NCBI GenBank assembly: GCA_025355105.1
Contig: JANYAE010000056.1
Coordinates: 1-64,000, forward strand
Direction of reading: 5' to 3'
Length of the DNA: 64,000 nt
Source of the DNA: Pseudomonadota bacterium
GTDB taxonomy: Bacteria; Pseudomonadota; Gammaproteobacteria; Steroidobacterales; Steroidobacteraceae
The notes under the pieces were generated by a model that was given only the letters and a program-made list of their open reading frames with translations, was not told where the DNA came from and ran no database searches. This document shows, piece after piece, positions 1-9,062 of this stretch; position 1 is the stretch's first letter, and the number at the start of each line of letters is the position of its first letter. The translations under genes and the position numbers were made by a program.

Positions 1-231
1 CAGCGCGGCGATGTCCGGGTGCGGCGCGGGCACCAGCCAGCGCGCCGGCGCGAAGTGCAGCAGCACCGGTCGCCCGTCGGCGTCGTGGCGCACGGCACCG
101 GGCGCCGCCGGCCAGCCGACCACGAAGGCGCCGCCGAGCGGGAAGCCGTAGGCCGCGAACTCCAGCATCGGCTCAGGCGCGCGTGCCTCGAGCCGGCAGT
201 CGCCCGCGCCGGATTCCGGACGCGCGTTCAT
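1..231 (-). CDS. soxG: Sarcosine oxidase gamma subunit, N-terminal part
   Basis: Only the first 77 codons are present; the gene runs off the left edge. The ATG at 231 overlaps the soxA stop as ATGA, so it is translationally coupled as the last gene of soxBDAG. The visible segment LLHFAPARWLVPAP resembles the GcvT-like strand of SoxG proteins (about 180-200 residues in the family). Gamma is a small structural subunit of the heterotetrameric flavoenzyme that oxidises sarcosine to glycine. The assignment rests mainly on position after soxA plus this weak motif, because most of the protein is missing. Confidence 0.75.
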   Translation of the reverse strand, partial: MNARPESGAGDCRLEARAPEPMLEFAAYGFPLGGAFVVGWPAAPGAVRHDADGRPVLLHFAPARWLVPAPHPDIAAL

Positions 232-3164
232 GACTTCATCCGCTCGCTGGCCGGGTCGAAATGCACGGTCGGGACCACGCGGACCACGCTGTCCCCGTCG
301 CGCAACGGATCGCGTGCGGTGAGTACGGTGCCGTCGGCAGAGTGCTCACGCGCCACCAGCGCAAGGCCGATCCATTCGCCGAGCGTCGGCGAGTACACAG
401 TCGACGTCGCATAGCCCACCGGCCGGTTCGGCGCGGCGGGGATGGTCAGCTGCGCGCCGGCCAGGAATCGGCCGCGGCCGTCCACGGCGCGCAGGCCGAC
501 GAGGCGCGGCCGCGACGCTTCGTGGAACGCGGGCCGGTCGAGCAGCTCGCGCCCGACGCAGAGGTTGCCTAGGCGCACGAGCGCGTCCATGCCGAGATCC
601 TCAGGCGTGGTCTGGCCGTTGATCTCGGAGCCGACGAGATAGCCCTTCTCGACCCGCAGGATGTCGAGCGCCTCCAGGCCGTACGGTTCGAGGCCCGCGG
701 CGACCAGCGCCTCCCACAGCGTGACGGCGCTCGCCGGGCGGCAGTGCAGCTCGAAGGCGAGCTCACCCGAGAAGCTCGCACGCAGCACCGTGAGCTCGGA
801 CCCGGCGTAGCGCCCGGTCGCGAACTCCATGTGCGTCAGCCGACCGAGCGCGTCGTGCCAGTCGGCACCGAGCACCGCGCGCAGCGTCTCGCGGCTCTTC
901 GGGCCCGCGGCCACGATCGCCGCCCAGGCCTCCGTGACGTCCGTGATGGTGACCGCGCTGCCACTCCACTGCGTGTCCCGGTAGTGCTCGAAGTGCGACA
1001 GCATGTGCAGGCCGTGCCCGGAGCCGGTGGTCGCGATGAAGCGCTCGGCCGCGAGCCTGAGCACGATGCCGTCGTCGAGCACCATGCCGTCCTCGCGCAG
1101 GTTGACCATGTACTTGCTGCGGCCGACCCTGATCGTGCTCGCCTTCGTCAGGTACATCGCGTCGAGGAACGCGGCGGCATCCGGTCCCGCGACCTCGATC
1201 TTGCCGAGTGTTGAGCCATCGGCGACGCCGCCAGTCGTGCGCACGCGCTTGGCCTCGGCGATCCCGGCCGTGAACGAGTCGGCGCCATTGGCACGGTAGT
1301 AGCGCGGCCGCAGCCACAGGCCCATCGGCTCGAGCACGGCGCCGTGCGCCGCGTGCCAGTCGTGCAGCGGCGTGCGTCGCGCGGGCCTGAGCGCCGCGCC
1401 GACGCGCAGTCCGGCGAGCGACCGCATCGTGACCGGATGAAACGGCGGCCGCAGCCGGCTCGTGCCGACGTCGGCGAGCGGCTCGCCGCGAAATTCCGCG
1501 AGCACTGCGGCGCCGATCAGACCGCCGAGTCGCCCTTGGTCGCTGCCGAAGCCGAGCGCCGTGTAGCGCTTGAGGTGCTCGATGTCTACGAAGCCTTCGG
1601 CAAGCGACTGTCTGACGTCCGCGACCGTCACGTCGTTCTGCAGATCGATGAACTGGCGCTTTTCGCCGGCAAGGCTCGCGGGCGAGCGCCAGAAGGGGAC
1701 GAGGCGCGGCACAGCGTCGCCGCTCGCGAGCGGCGCAGCGCCGACGCTGCCGGCGGCGCCGGCGTGGCTCGCCGCCCGAACGCCGGCGGCATGGCCGTCG
1801 GCGAGCGCCGCGCCGAGCTCGAGCCTGCCGTTGGCCGCGCCGGCGCTCGTCCGCCAGTCCGGCTGGCCGGCGGCGATGAAGCCGCCGAGCTCGGCGACGA
1901 AGCGGCGTGCGCCGCCCTCTTGAAGCCCGGCGTGCACGGCAGGCGACCAGCCGCCGCTGACCAGGATCGCGTCGCAGCGGATGAGCCGCGCGCGGTCAGG
2001 GGCGGCGAGCGACGCGATGCGCGCGCCATGCACCGTGGCGCCGCCCTCGGCGGCGAGCACGGCGTGGCCGAGCAGGCACTCGGTGCCGGCCCGGCCGAGC
2101 TGTGCCCGCAGCGGTTCGGCGCCGACCTCCGCCGCAGTGCGCGTATCGACAATGGCGCTGATGCGCATGCCGCCCGCCGCCAAGCGCCCGGCGGTCGCGT
2201 AGGCCCGGTCGTGGTTGGCGAACAGTACGAGCTCGGCGCCTACGCGCACGCCGTAACGTGCGAGGTATCGCTCGGCGGCGCCGAGCAGCATGACGCCCGG
2301 CCGGTCGTTATCGATGAACGCGATCGGCCGCTCGACGGCGCCCATCGCGATCACGAAGGCCCGCGTTCGGATCTTGAAGATCGCGTTGGTGCCCGGCAGC
2401 CCGCCGGGCTCGGTGTGCGCGATCATCTCGCCGCCCGAGCCGCCGACCAGCGTCGTACCCGGCAGCAGTCGCACGCCGAGCGTCGGGAGTTGCGCGACCG
2501 TCGCCGTGACCCAGTCGGCCGCCGGCCGCCCGTCGATCGTGCCGGCCTCGAACTCGAGCTCGCCGCCGCACACCGGCTCGCGCTCGCAGAGCACGACGCG
2601 CGCGCCGGCGCGGGCGGCGGCGCGCGCAGCGGCGAGGCCCGCTGCACCCGCACCGGCGATGAGCACGTCGCAGGACAGGTGCTCGACGGCGACCGGGCCG
2701 AGCGCGCAGCTGCCCGGTGCTTCGCCGAGGCCAGCGAGCGAGCGGATCAGCTTCTCGTACGTGCGCCACGACGGCCAGATGAAGGTCTTATAGTAGAAGC
2801 CCGCGCCGAAGAAGCCGCTGCCGGCCTGCAGCACCGAGGCCGCGTCGTATTTGAGCGACGGCCAGCGGTTCTGGCTGCGCAGCACGAGCCCGTCGGCGAT
2901 CGCGAGCTGCGACGCGACGACATTCGGAATCACGGCGGGTGCCGTACCGACGGTGAACAGCGCATTCGGTTCCTCGGCACCGGCGGTCACGACGCCGCGC
3001 AGGCGGCGATACTTGATGCTGCGGCCGATCGCCCGCACGCCGGCCGCAAGCAGCGCCGAGGCCGCGCTGTCGCCGACCTGGCCGAGGTACTCGCGACCGT
3101 CGAAAGTGAAGCGCACCGGCTGCTCACGGAGCCGCGTCCCACGTCGGATGACGATGGCACTCAT
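228..3164 (-). CDS. soxA: Sarcosine oxidase alpha subunit
   Basis: The product (978 residues, normal length) carries the NAD+ site and the folate-binding half of heterotetrameric sarcosine oxidase: sarcosine + O2 + tetrahydrofolate give glycine, H2O2 and 5,10-methylene-tetrahydrofolate. Residues 15-100 match the SoxA ferredoxin-like domain (RSIKYRRLRG, EEPNAL) and contain no cysteine, so no Fe-S cluster is expected there. A Rossmann motif GAGAAG lies at 171-176. The C-terminal 380 residues are a GcvT-type aminomethyltransferase domain. The start overlaps the soxD stop by 4 bases and the stop overlaps soxG by 4 bases, indicating one cotranslated operon. Confidence 0.95.
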   Translation of the reverse strand: MSAIVIRRGTRLREQPVRFTFDGREYLGQVGDSAASALLAAGVRAIGRSIKYRRLRGVVTAGAEEPNALFTVGTAPAVIPNVVASQLAIADGLVLRSQNRWPSLKYDAASVLQAGSGFFGAGFYYKTFIWPSWRTYEKLIRSLAGLGEAPGSCALGPVAVEHLSCDVLIAGAGAAGLAAARAAARAGARVVLCEREPVCGGELEFEAGTIDGRPAADWVTATVAQLPTLGVRLLPGTTLVGGSGGEMIAHTEPGGLPGTNAIFKIRTRAFVIAMGAVERPIAFIDNDRPGVMLLGAAERYLARYGVRVGAELVLFANHDRAYATAGRLAAGGMRISAIVDTRTAAEVGAEPLRAQLGRAGTECLLGHAVLAAEGGATVHGARIASLAAPDRARLIRCDAILVSGGWSPAVHAGLQEGGARRFVAELGGFIAAGQPDWRTSAGAANGRLELGAALADGHAAGVRAASHAGAAGSVGAAPLASGDAVPRLVPFWRSPASLAGEKRQFIDLQNDVTVADVRQSLAEGFVDIEHLKRYTALGFGSDQGRLGGLIGAAVLAEFRGEPLADVGTSRLRPPFHPVTMRSLAGLRVGAALRPARRTPLHDWHAAHGAVLEPMGLWLRPRYYRANGADSFTAGIAEAKRVRTTGGVADGSTLGKIEVAGPDAAAFLDAMYLTKASTIRVGRSKYMVNLREDGMVLDDGIVLRLAAERFIATTGSGHGLHMLSHFEHYRDTQWSGSAVTITDVTEAWAAIVAAGPKSRETLRAVLGADWHDALGRLTHMEFATGRYAGSELTVLRASFSGELAFELHCRPASAVTLWEALVAAGLEPYGLEALDILRVEKGYLVGSEINGQTTPEDLGMDALVRLGNLCVGRELLDRPAFHEASRPRLVGLRAVDGRGRFLAGAQLTIPAAPNRPVGYATSTVYSPTLGEWIGLALVAREHSADGTVLTARDPLRDGDSVVRVVPTVHFDPASERMKS

Positions 3165-3406
3165 GCCTCACCCCCGCCGCCGACGAGATGGATCTCGAGC
3201 ACGTCGCCGGTGGACGGGTTGCGCCGCACCTCGAGCCAGCCGCGGCAGCCGCCGACGTGCTGCCAGTGCTCGACGCTGAGCTCGGTGCTGGCGACGCGCT
3301 CGTAGACGCGGGCGAAGGCGCCGGCGTCCGCCGCGGCCACGGTCTTGTGGAACTCGAACTCGCGCAGGTGGCGCGGGCCGCAGAACGGACAGACGAGCCG
3401 CGTCAC
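3161..3406 (-). CDS. soxD: Sarcosine oxidase delta subunit
   Basis: An 81-residue zinc-binding subunit. The expected ligand pattern is present: C6 and C9 in CPFCG, then H50 and C54 in WQHVGGC, followed by the conserved RRNPSTG segment. It is slightly shorter than many SoxD proteins (about 90-100). It overlaps soxB upstream and soxA downstream by 4 bases each, so it is the second gene of the soxBDAG operon. Its role is structural, within the cytoplasmic alpha-beta-gamma-delta complex. Confidence 0.93.
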   Translation of the reverse strand: MTRLVCPFCGPRHLREFEFHKTVAAADAGAFARVYERVASTELSVEHWQHVGGCRGWLEVRRNPSTGDVLEIHLVGGGGEA

Positions 3407-4680
3407 AGGCGCACCGGGAACGGCCCACCGCCGCGTTCGTCGAGCAGGTGGCCGGTCGCGAAGCGCGACAGCCGAAAGCCCCTGATCAGGTCAGGGGTCG
3501 TGCCCGTCGCGACGAGGCTCGCGCAGGCCGCGCCGGAGGCCGGGATGGTCTTGAAGCCGCCGTAACACCAGCCGGCATTGACGAACACGTTGTCGTAGCG
3601 CAGCCGGTCGACGATCGGGCTGCCGTCCATGGTCATGTCGTTCGTGCCGGCCCACTGCCGCAGGATCTTCACGGCGCCGATCTGCGGCAGCAGCTCGACC
3701 GCGCCCTCGACCACTTCCTCGAGGCGGTCCCAGCGGCCCTCGCGCGTGTACGACGGAAAGCCGTCAAGGTGTCCGCCCATGACGAGGCCGCCGCGATCGG
3801 ACTGCGTGATGTAGGTCTCACCGTGGCCGGGGAAGACATAGACGAGCACGGTGTGCAGCAGTGGCTTGATCGGCTCGGAGACCATCGCCTGCAGCAGATG
3901 CGTCTCGATGGGCAGCGGTACGCCGAGCATCGTACCGATCATGCCCGTGTGGCCGGCGGTGGCGAACAGAATGCGGTCGGCCCTGACATAGCCGCGGTTG
4001 GTCTCGACGCCGCTCGCGGTACCGGCGGCGGTGCGCACGCCCGTGACCTCGCAATCCTCGATGATGTCGACGCCGAGCGCGCTCGCGGCGCGCGCGTAGC
4101 CCCACGCCACGGCGTCGTGGCGGACGGTACCGCCGCGCCGCTGCAGTAGCGCGCCGACGATCGGAAAGCGCCGCTCGCGCCGAGGCTCTAGCTCGGGGCA
4201 GAAGCGCTCGAGCGCGGCGAGGTCGAGGAGCTCGGCATCGATTCCGGCCAGACGCATTGCGTTGCCGCGCCGCGCCGCGCCCGACATGTCGTCGTCCGAG
4301 AGCGCGAGATCGACGACCCCGCGCGGGCTGTACATGACGTTGTAGTTGAGGTCCCGCGACAGCGTCTCCCAGCGACGCAGCGAGTCCTCGTAGAAGTAGT
4401 GGTTCTCGGGAAGCAGGTAGTTCGAGCGGACGATCGTTGTGTTGCGGCCGACGTTGCCGTAGCCGACGAGGCGCTTTTCGAGGACCGCGACGCGCTTGAT
4501 GCCGTGATCGCGCGCGAGGTGGAATGCGGTCGCGAGGCCGTGGCCGCCGGCGCCGACTACGACCACGTCGTAGGCGTCCCTGAGCTTGCGGCCGGTCCAC
4601 AGTGGACGCCAGTAGCCGTCGCCGGCAAGTCGCGCGCGTAGCAGCGACCAGGCGGAGTAGCGTGGCTCCGGCCCGCTCAC
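3403..4680 (-). CDS. soxB: Sarcosine oxidase beta subunit
   Basis: A 425-residue D-amino-acid-oxidase-fold flavoprotein that oxidises sarcosine. The FAD Rossmann motif VVVGAGGHG is at about 40-48. H188 in the segment RHDAVAWG aligns with the histidine that anchors covalent FMN in characterised SoxB proteins. The C-terminal segment AGWCYGGFK is typical of the family. It is the first gene of soxBDAG. The 178 bases upstream (4681-4858) separate it from the GNAT gene; I see no glycine-riboswitch core there. Confidence 0.95.
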   Translation of the reverse strand: MSGPEPRYSAWSLLRARLAGDGYWRPLWTGRKLRDAYDVVVVGAGGHGLATAFHLARDHGIKRVAVLEKRLVGYGNVGRNTTIVRSNYLLPENHYFYEDSLRRWETLSRDLNYNVMYSPRGVVDLALSDDDMSGAARRGNAMRLAGIDAELLDLAALERFCPELEPRRERRFPIVGALLQRRGGTVRHDAVAWGYARAASALGVDIIEDCEVTGVRTAAGTASGVETNRGYVRADRILFATAGHTGMIGTMLGVPLPIETHLLQAMVSEPIKPLLHTVLVYVFPGHGETYITQSDRGGLVMGGHLDGFPSYTREGRWDRLEEVVEGAVELLPQIGAVKILRQWAGTNDMTMDGSPIVDRLRYDNVFVNAGWCYGGFKTIPASGAACASLVATGTTPDLIRGFRLSRFATGHLLDERGGGPFPVRL

Positions 4681-4858
4681 GCCCGTTCCCCGGCCACGCT
4701 TGCGCCACCCGTCGACGGGTAAGCGGCGGCTGTTGCGAGATTCTGGCGGCGGCGCGTGGCTGTCATGGGGAGCGCGAGTTTACACCGCGGAACGGGACGC
4801 GCGGTATTGGTCGATCGCGCAACAGGCGCGGCGCCGCACGCCGGCGCGCGGAGGATCC

Positions 4859-5368
4859 TCAGCGCAACGCGCGGGTCGGCTGCGGGCCGGTTCCTGCGAG
4901 CGGCCGCGCGAGGTAGGCGACGAACTTAAGCTGATCGGCGCTGCCGCCGCGACCGACCTCGGCAAAGCCCTGTGCCGCGTGGAATGTCGACGACGCGGGG
5001 TTCGGCGGCTGCACGTTGACCTCGCAGGTCACAAGCGTGTGCCCGGCATTGGTGGCGAGCGTGAACAGCTCGTCGTACAGGCGTGTCGCGAGACTCTGGC
5101 CGCGCGCCGCGGCCGCGACGATGATGCGATCGACGTAGACGAATCGCGGGTAGCGCGCCTTGAACCAGAGGAAGTTCGGGCTCGCGTAGTCGGCATCCTG
5201 CTCGAAGGCAATCAGGAAGGCGGAACGACCCTGGTCGATGAGGCCGACGTGGAAGGCCGCGTCGCACAGCCGCCTCAGTCCGTCGGCATCGAGCGGCGAG
5301 GTCTCGACTTCGTTGGCCGCGTTGAGCGCGAGCACCGCGGGCGCATCGAGGTCAACCCGGCCGTTCAT
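4859..5368 (-). CDS. GNAT-family N-acetyltransferase
   Basis: A 169-residue acetyltransferase of the GCN5 fold. The core strand YVDRIIVAAAARGQSLA, followed by an amphipathic helix (TRLYDELFTLA), is the acetyl-CoA pyrophosphate-binding region; the usual second glycine of RGxGxA is replaced by Ser. A late segment with FHAAQGFAEVG is the typical GNAT strand-turn. It resembles stand-alone predicted acetyltransferases of the COG3818 type. It sits 30 bases after the metallo-hydrolase gene on the same strand and upstream of soxB. The substrate is unknown. Confidence 0.85.
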   Translation of the reverse strand: MNGRVDLDAPAVLALNAANEVETSPLDADGLRRLCDAAFHVGLIDQGRSAFLIAFEQDADYASPNFLWFKARYPRFVYVDRIIVAAAARGQSLATRLYDELFTLATNAGHTLVTCEVNVQPPNPASSTFHAAQGFAEVGRGGSADQLKFVAYLARPLAGTGPQPTRALR

Positions 5369-5398
5369 GGTCGCGCCGGCCTCATGCAGGACCGATCC

Positions 5399-6355
5399 TC
5401 AGCGCACATTCCAGGGAAATCCCGTGGCGAACTGCATCGCCGTGTTGATCGGGTAGAGCCGCGGGTAGAACCCGGTCGCCGACGCGGTGCCCAAATTGAT
5501 GGCGTGCAGCGCCGCGGCGAGCGCGCGTAGATCGCCGACCCCGAGGCGCGGCGCGGCGACCACCGTCGGGTCATCCGCCATGTGCGCGGTCAGCAGAGTC
5601 GTGTGCGGATCGACGCGCGCGAGCAGCCGCTCCGCGGTGTCTAGGTAGGCACCGCGGCTCGCGCCGGGCAGAAAGGCGTAGAGGTGCCCGGGGTACATGA
5701 AGTCGCCGCAGAACAGCTGGCGGTGGTCCGCGTCGTACAGCGACAACGAGGTCGGCGTATGCCCCGGCGTGTGCAGTACCGTGACGCTGCGCCCGCCGAG
5801 ATCGAGCGCCTGCCCCGCGCGCCACCACGTATCGACGCGAAAGCGCGGCGCCGGCAGGCCGTCCCATAGCCCCATGAACTCGTAGCGGCCGAGCTGCAGG
5901 CTGCCGTCCGCGGCGCGCGCCCTGAGATCGCCGACCTCGATGAGCGCGGTGTGGTCGAGGCGACCGAGCGCGCCGACGTGGTCGAAATGCAGGTGCGACG
6001 GCACAACCGTCACCGGCAACGCCGTCAGCGAGCGCACCAGCGGGACGATGTCGCGCTTGCCGGTACCGGCGTCGAACAGGATGGCGCGCTCGGCACCGAC
6101 GATCAGGTAGCTGTAGTTCCCCTGGTCGGCCCGCGGCTCGCCGATGGCGAAGGTCTGGGCGTCGATCGTCTCGATGACGAAATAGTCGTCGAACCAGCGG
6201 CCCTCGACCCGCTGCGGCGCCGGCGCGAGCGGCGCCTCGTGGCCGCGCGCGGACAGTTCCGCGTACAGGTACGGCGCGTCCCACGCGGCCGCGACCAGCG
6301 CCGCCAGGGCCAGCGCGGCGACGGCAATCCCGCCGCGGATCAGACGTCGCGACAT
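5399..6355 (-). CDS. Membrane-anchored metallo-beta-lactamase-fold hydrolase
   Basis: A 318-residue protein with an N-terminal hydrophobic anchor (about residues 8-25), so the catalytic domain is probably periplasmic. It has the full MBL metal set: H121, H123, D125 and H126 in HLHFDH, a later HTPGHTPTS histidine, the FCGDFMYPGH aspartate and a final LLTAHMAD histidine. This pattern fits glyoxalase II-like or other dinuclear zinc hydrolases; I cannot name a substrate. It is probably transcribed with the downstream GNAT gene and is divergent from the dimethylglycine dehydrogenase-like gene across about 210 bases. Confidence 0.88.
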   Translation of the reverse strand: MSRRLIRGGIAVAALALAALVAAAWDAPYLYAELSARGHEAPLAPAPQRVEGRWFDDYFVIETIDAQTFAIGEPRADQGNYSYLIVGAERAILFDAGTGKRDIVPLVRSLTALPVTVVPSHLHFDHVGALGRLDHTALIEVGDLRARAADGSLQLGRYEFMGLWDGLPAPRFRVDTWWRAGQALDLGGRSVTVLHTPGHTPTSLSLYDADHRQLFCGDFMYPGHLYAFLPGASRGAYLDTAERLLARVDPHTTLLTAHMADDPTVVAAPRLGVGDLRALAAALHAINLGTASATGFYPRLYPINTAMQFATGFPWNVR

Positions 6356-6567
6356 GCGTCCTCGGCTCGTGTGGCGGGGCGGTCCGGCATTGGTGGCGCT
6401 GCGCGCCGGGAAATCAAAGTGTGCCCTAGCGCGTCACTCAGCGTCGAGCGCGACACGACGGCGGCACACTTGCAGCCCGGCGACCGAAACTGGGCGACCG
6501 TACAATAACAGCGCGAGCGCGGGCCGAGCTATCGCATAATGGCGGGGTGCTGGCAGGGGGAAGCGGC

Positions 6568-8985
6568 GTGAAGAGTCACTATCGGGTCGTGGTCATCGGC
6601 GGCGGCATCGTCGGCGCCAGCGTTCTCTATCACCTCGCCCGCAAGGGCTGGGCGGACATCGCGCTGATCGAGCGCGCCGAGCTCACGGCGGGCTCGACGT
6701 GGCATGCCGCGGCCGGCTTCCACGCGATCAACGATGACCCCAATATCGCGGCACTGCAGACCTACACGATCAAGCTCTACAAGGAGATCGAAGCCGAGAG
6801 CGGCCAGAACGTCGGCATGCACATGCCAGGTGGCTACAGCCTGGCCACCACGCCGGCCCGGTGGGAATGGCTGCGCTCCGAGTTCGCCGTCTACCAGACG
6901 CTTGGCATCGAGGCCCGGCTTGCGACGCCGGAGGAGATCGTCGCCGACTGCCCGATCGTCGACCCGACCGGACTGCTCGGCGGCCTGTTCGACCCGCACG
7001 AAGGTGCGGTCGACCCGCACGGTACGACCCACGCCTTCGCGATCGCGGCCCGCAAGCGCGGCGCGGACGTGATCCTGCGCAACCGCGTGCTCGCGCTGAC
7101 GCCGCTGCCGGACGGGCAGTGGCGGCTCGACACCGAGCAGGGGTCGGTGATCGCCGAGCACGTGGTCAACGCCGGCGGCCTGTGGGCGCGCCGCGTCGGA
7201 CGCATGGCCGGCGTCAACCTGCCCCTGACGCCCATGCAGCATCACTACCTGATCACCGAGGACCTGCCGGAACTAGTCGCGCGCGCCGACGAGATGCCGT
7301 GCGTGACCGACCTCGAGGGCTTCACGTACCTGCAGCAGGAGCGCAAGGGCGTGCTGCTCGGCGTGTACGAGCGTGACCCCCGGCACTGGCAGGTGGAAGG
7401 CGCCGACTGGGACTACGGCATGGACCTGATCCCCGAGGACATCGATCGCATCAGCCCGGAGCTGGCCATCGGCTTCGCGCGTTTCCCGACGCTCGCCGAG
7501 GCGGGCATCCGGCGCTGGGTCAACGGCGCCTTCACGTTCACGCCGGACGGCAACCCGCTGGTCGGGCCGGTACCCGGCCTCAGGAACTTCTGGGCCGCCT
7601 GCGGCTGCATGGGCGGCTTTTCGCAGGGCGGCGCCATCGGGCTCGTGCTCGCCAACTGGATCACCGAAGACGACCCGGGCTCGGACATCTTCGGCATGGA
7701 CGTTGCGCGCTACGGCCCGTTCGCGAGCAACGACCGGTACCTGCGGGACACGACCGCGCAGTTCTACGCGCGCCGCTTCGTGATCGCCTACCCGAACGAG
7801 GAGCTCTGGGCCGGGCGTCCGCTCAAGACGACGCCGAGCTACGACGCGCAGCAGGCCGCCGGCGCGCGCTTCGGCGTCGTCTGGGGCATGGAGACGCCGC
7901 AGTACTTCGCGACCGGCGAGCCGGGCTTCGTCGAGGTGCCCACGCTCAGGCGCTCGAACGCCGACCGCTTCGTCGCGGCCGAGGTCGCAGCAACGCGCTC
8001 GGCGGCGGGCCTGCTCGACACCGGCGTCTACGGTCGCTACGAAGTCACCGGTCCCGGCGCCGAAGCTTGGCTCGACCGACTGCTGGCGAACCGACTGCCG
8101 CCGCTTGGCCGGATGCGCCTTGCGCCGATGCTGAGCCCCGCCGGCCGGCTGATGGGTGATCTCACGGTGACCCGCCTCGGCGCGGAGCGTTTCTGGTTGG
8201 TCGGCTCCTACTACCTGCAGGAATGGCACCAGCGCTGGTTCCACGACCACCTGCCGGCATCCGGCGTGCGCATCGAGAATCAGTCGGAGCGCTGGCTCGG
8301 CTTCTCACTGTCGGGGCCGAGGTCACGCGAGATCCTGGCGCGGGTCACCCGCGAGGACGTCTCCGACGCGGCGCTGCCATTCCTCGGCTGCCGTCCCCTG
8401 GACGTCAGCCTGACGCAGGCGGTCGTCGCCAGGCTGTCGCTCACCGGCGAGCTCGGCTACGAAATCAACGTGCCCGCCGCGCAGCAGCGCGCCCTGTGGC
8501 AGGCGCTGGTCGAAGCCGGCACCGAGCTCGGCATGCGTCCGATCGGCATGCGCGCGCAGGACAGCCTGCGGCTCGAGAAGGGCTATGGCGTCTGGTCGCT
8601 GGAGTTCAGCGCCTCGTACACGCCGGCGATGTCGGGCCTCGACCGATTCATCGCCTACGACAAGGGCGACTTCATCGGCCGGGACGCGGCGCTCCGCGAG
8701 CGCGATGCGGGCCCCGCGCAACGACTCGTCCTGCTCGAAGTGGAAAGCCGCGACGCGGACGTCACGGGCTACGAGCCGGTGCGCCACGACGGCCGGCGCG
8801 TCGGTTACGTGACTTCCGGCGCCTACGGCCACCACGTGCGGCAGAGCCTGGCGCTCGCCTACGTCGACCGGGCCGTCGCCGACGCGCCGGGCCCGCTCAG
8901 CGTCGACGTGGTCGGCGAGTCCTGCCCGGCGCGGATCCTGCCCGAGATGCCTTACGACCCGAAGGGCCTCAAGCTCCGCGGCTAG
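6568..8985 (+). CDS. Dimethylglycine/sarcosine dehydrogenase-like FAD/folate enzyme
   Basis: An 805-residue two-part protein: an N-terminal FAD-dependent DAO domain (VVVIGGGIVGAS at about 7-18) and a C-terminal GcvT/GcvT_C folate domain (about 430-800). H46 in GSTWHAAAGF matches the histidine that covalently holds FAD in dimethylglycine and sarcosine dehydrogenases. I chose GTG 6568 because a G-rich Shine-Dalgarno (caggggg, 6554-6560) precedes it; GTG 6547 adds seven unmatched residues. The enzyme should remove an N-methyl group and pass it to tetrahydrofolate. Close relatives act on dimethylglycine, sarcosine or N-methylproline, so the exact substrate is open. It lies opposite the soxBDAG side of the cluster. 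Confidence 0.92.
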   Translation: MKSHYRVVVIGGGIVGASVLYHLARKGWADIALIERAELTAGSTWHAAAGFHAINDDPNIAALQTYTIKLYKEIEAESGQNVGMHMPGGYSLATTPARWEWLRSEFAVYQTLGIEARLATPEEIVADCPIVDPTGLLGGLFDPHEGAVDPHGTTHAFAIAARKRGADVILRNRVLALTPLPDGQWRLDTEQGSVIAEHVVNAGGLWARRVGRMAGVNLPLTPMQHHYLITEDLPELVARADEMPCVTDLEGFTYLQQERKGVLLGVYERDPRHWQVEGADWDYGMDLIPEDIDRISPELAIGFARFPTLAEAGIRRWVNGAFTFTPDGNPLVGPVPGLRNFWAACGCMGGFSQGGAIGLVLANWITEDDPGSDIFGMDVARYGPFASNDRYLRDTTAQFYARRFVIAYPNEELWAGRPLKTTPSYDAQQAAGARFGVVWGMETPQYFATGEPGFVEVPTLRRSNADRFVAAEVAATRSAAGLLDTGVYGRYEVTGPGAEAWLDRLLANRLPPLGRMRLAPMLSPAGRLMGDLTVTRLGAERFWLVGSYYLQEWHQRWFHDHLPASGVRIENQSERWLGFSLSGPRSREILARVTREDVSDAALPFLGCRPLDVSLTQAVVARLSLTGELGYEINVPAAQQRALWQALVEAGTELGMRPIGMRAQDSLRLEKGYGVWSLEFSASYTPAMSGLDRFIAYDKGDFIGRDAALRERDAGPAQRLVLLEVESRDADVTGYEPVRHDGRRVGYVTSGAYGHHVRQSLALAYVDRAVADAPGPLSVDVVGESCPARILPEMPYDPKGLKLRG

Positions 8986-9062
8986 GCGGATGTGACCGTC
9001 ACCGCCGCCGGCCGGTGCCATAATCGGCCGCGACGCTGGCCCGCGGCGCGAGGGGAATTCTG

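Noticed and set aside
1344-3305. 653-codon open frame on the plus strand
   Set aside because: It lies entirely opposite soxA/soxD, is Arg/Ala/Gly-rich and matches no family; long antisense frames are expected at this GC content.
4681-4858. Glycine riboswitch upstream of soxBDAG
   Set aside because: The conserved glycine aptamer core was not found on the minus strand here, nor in 6356-6567.
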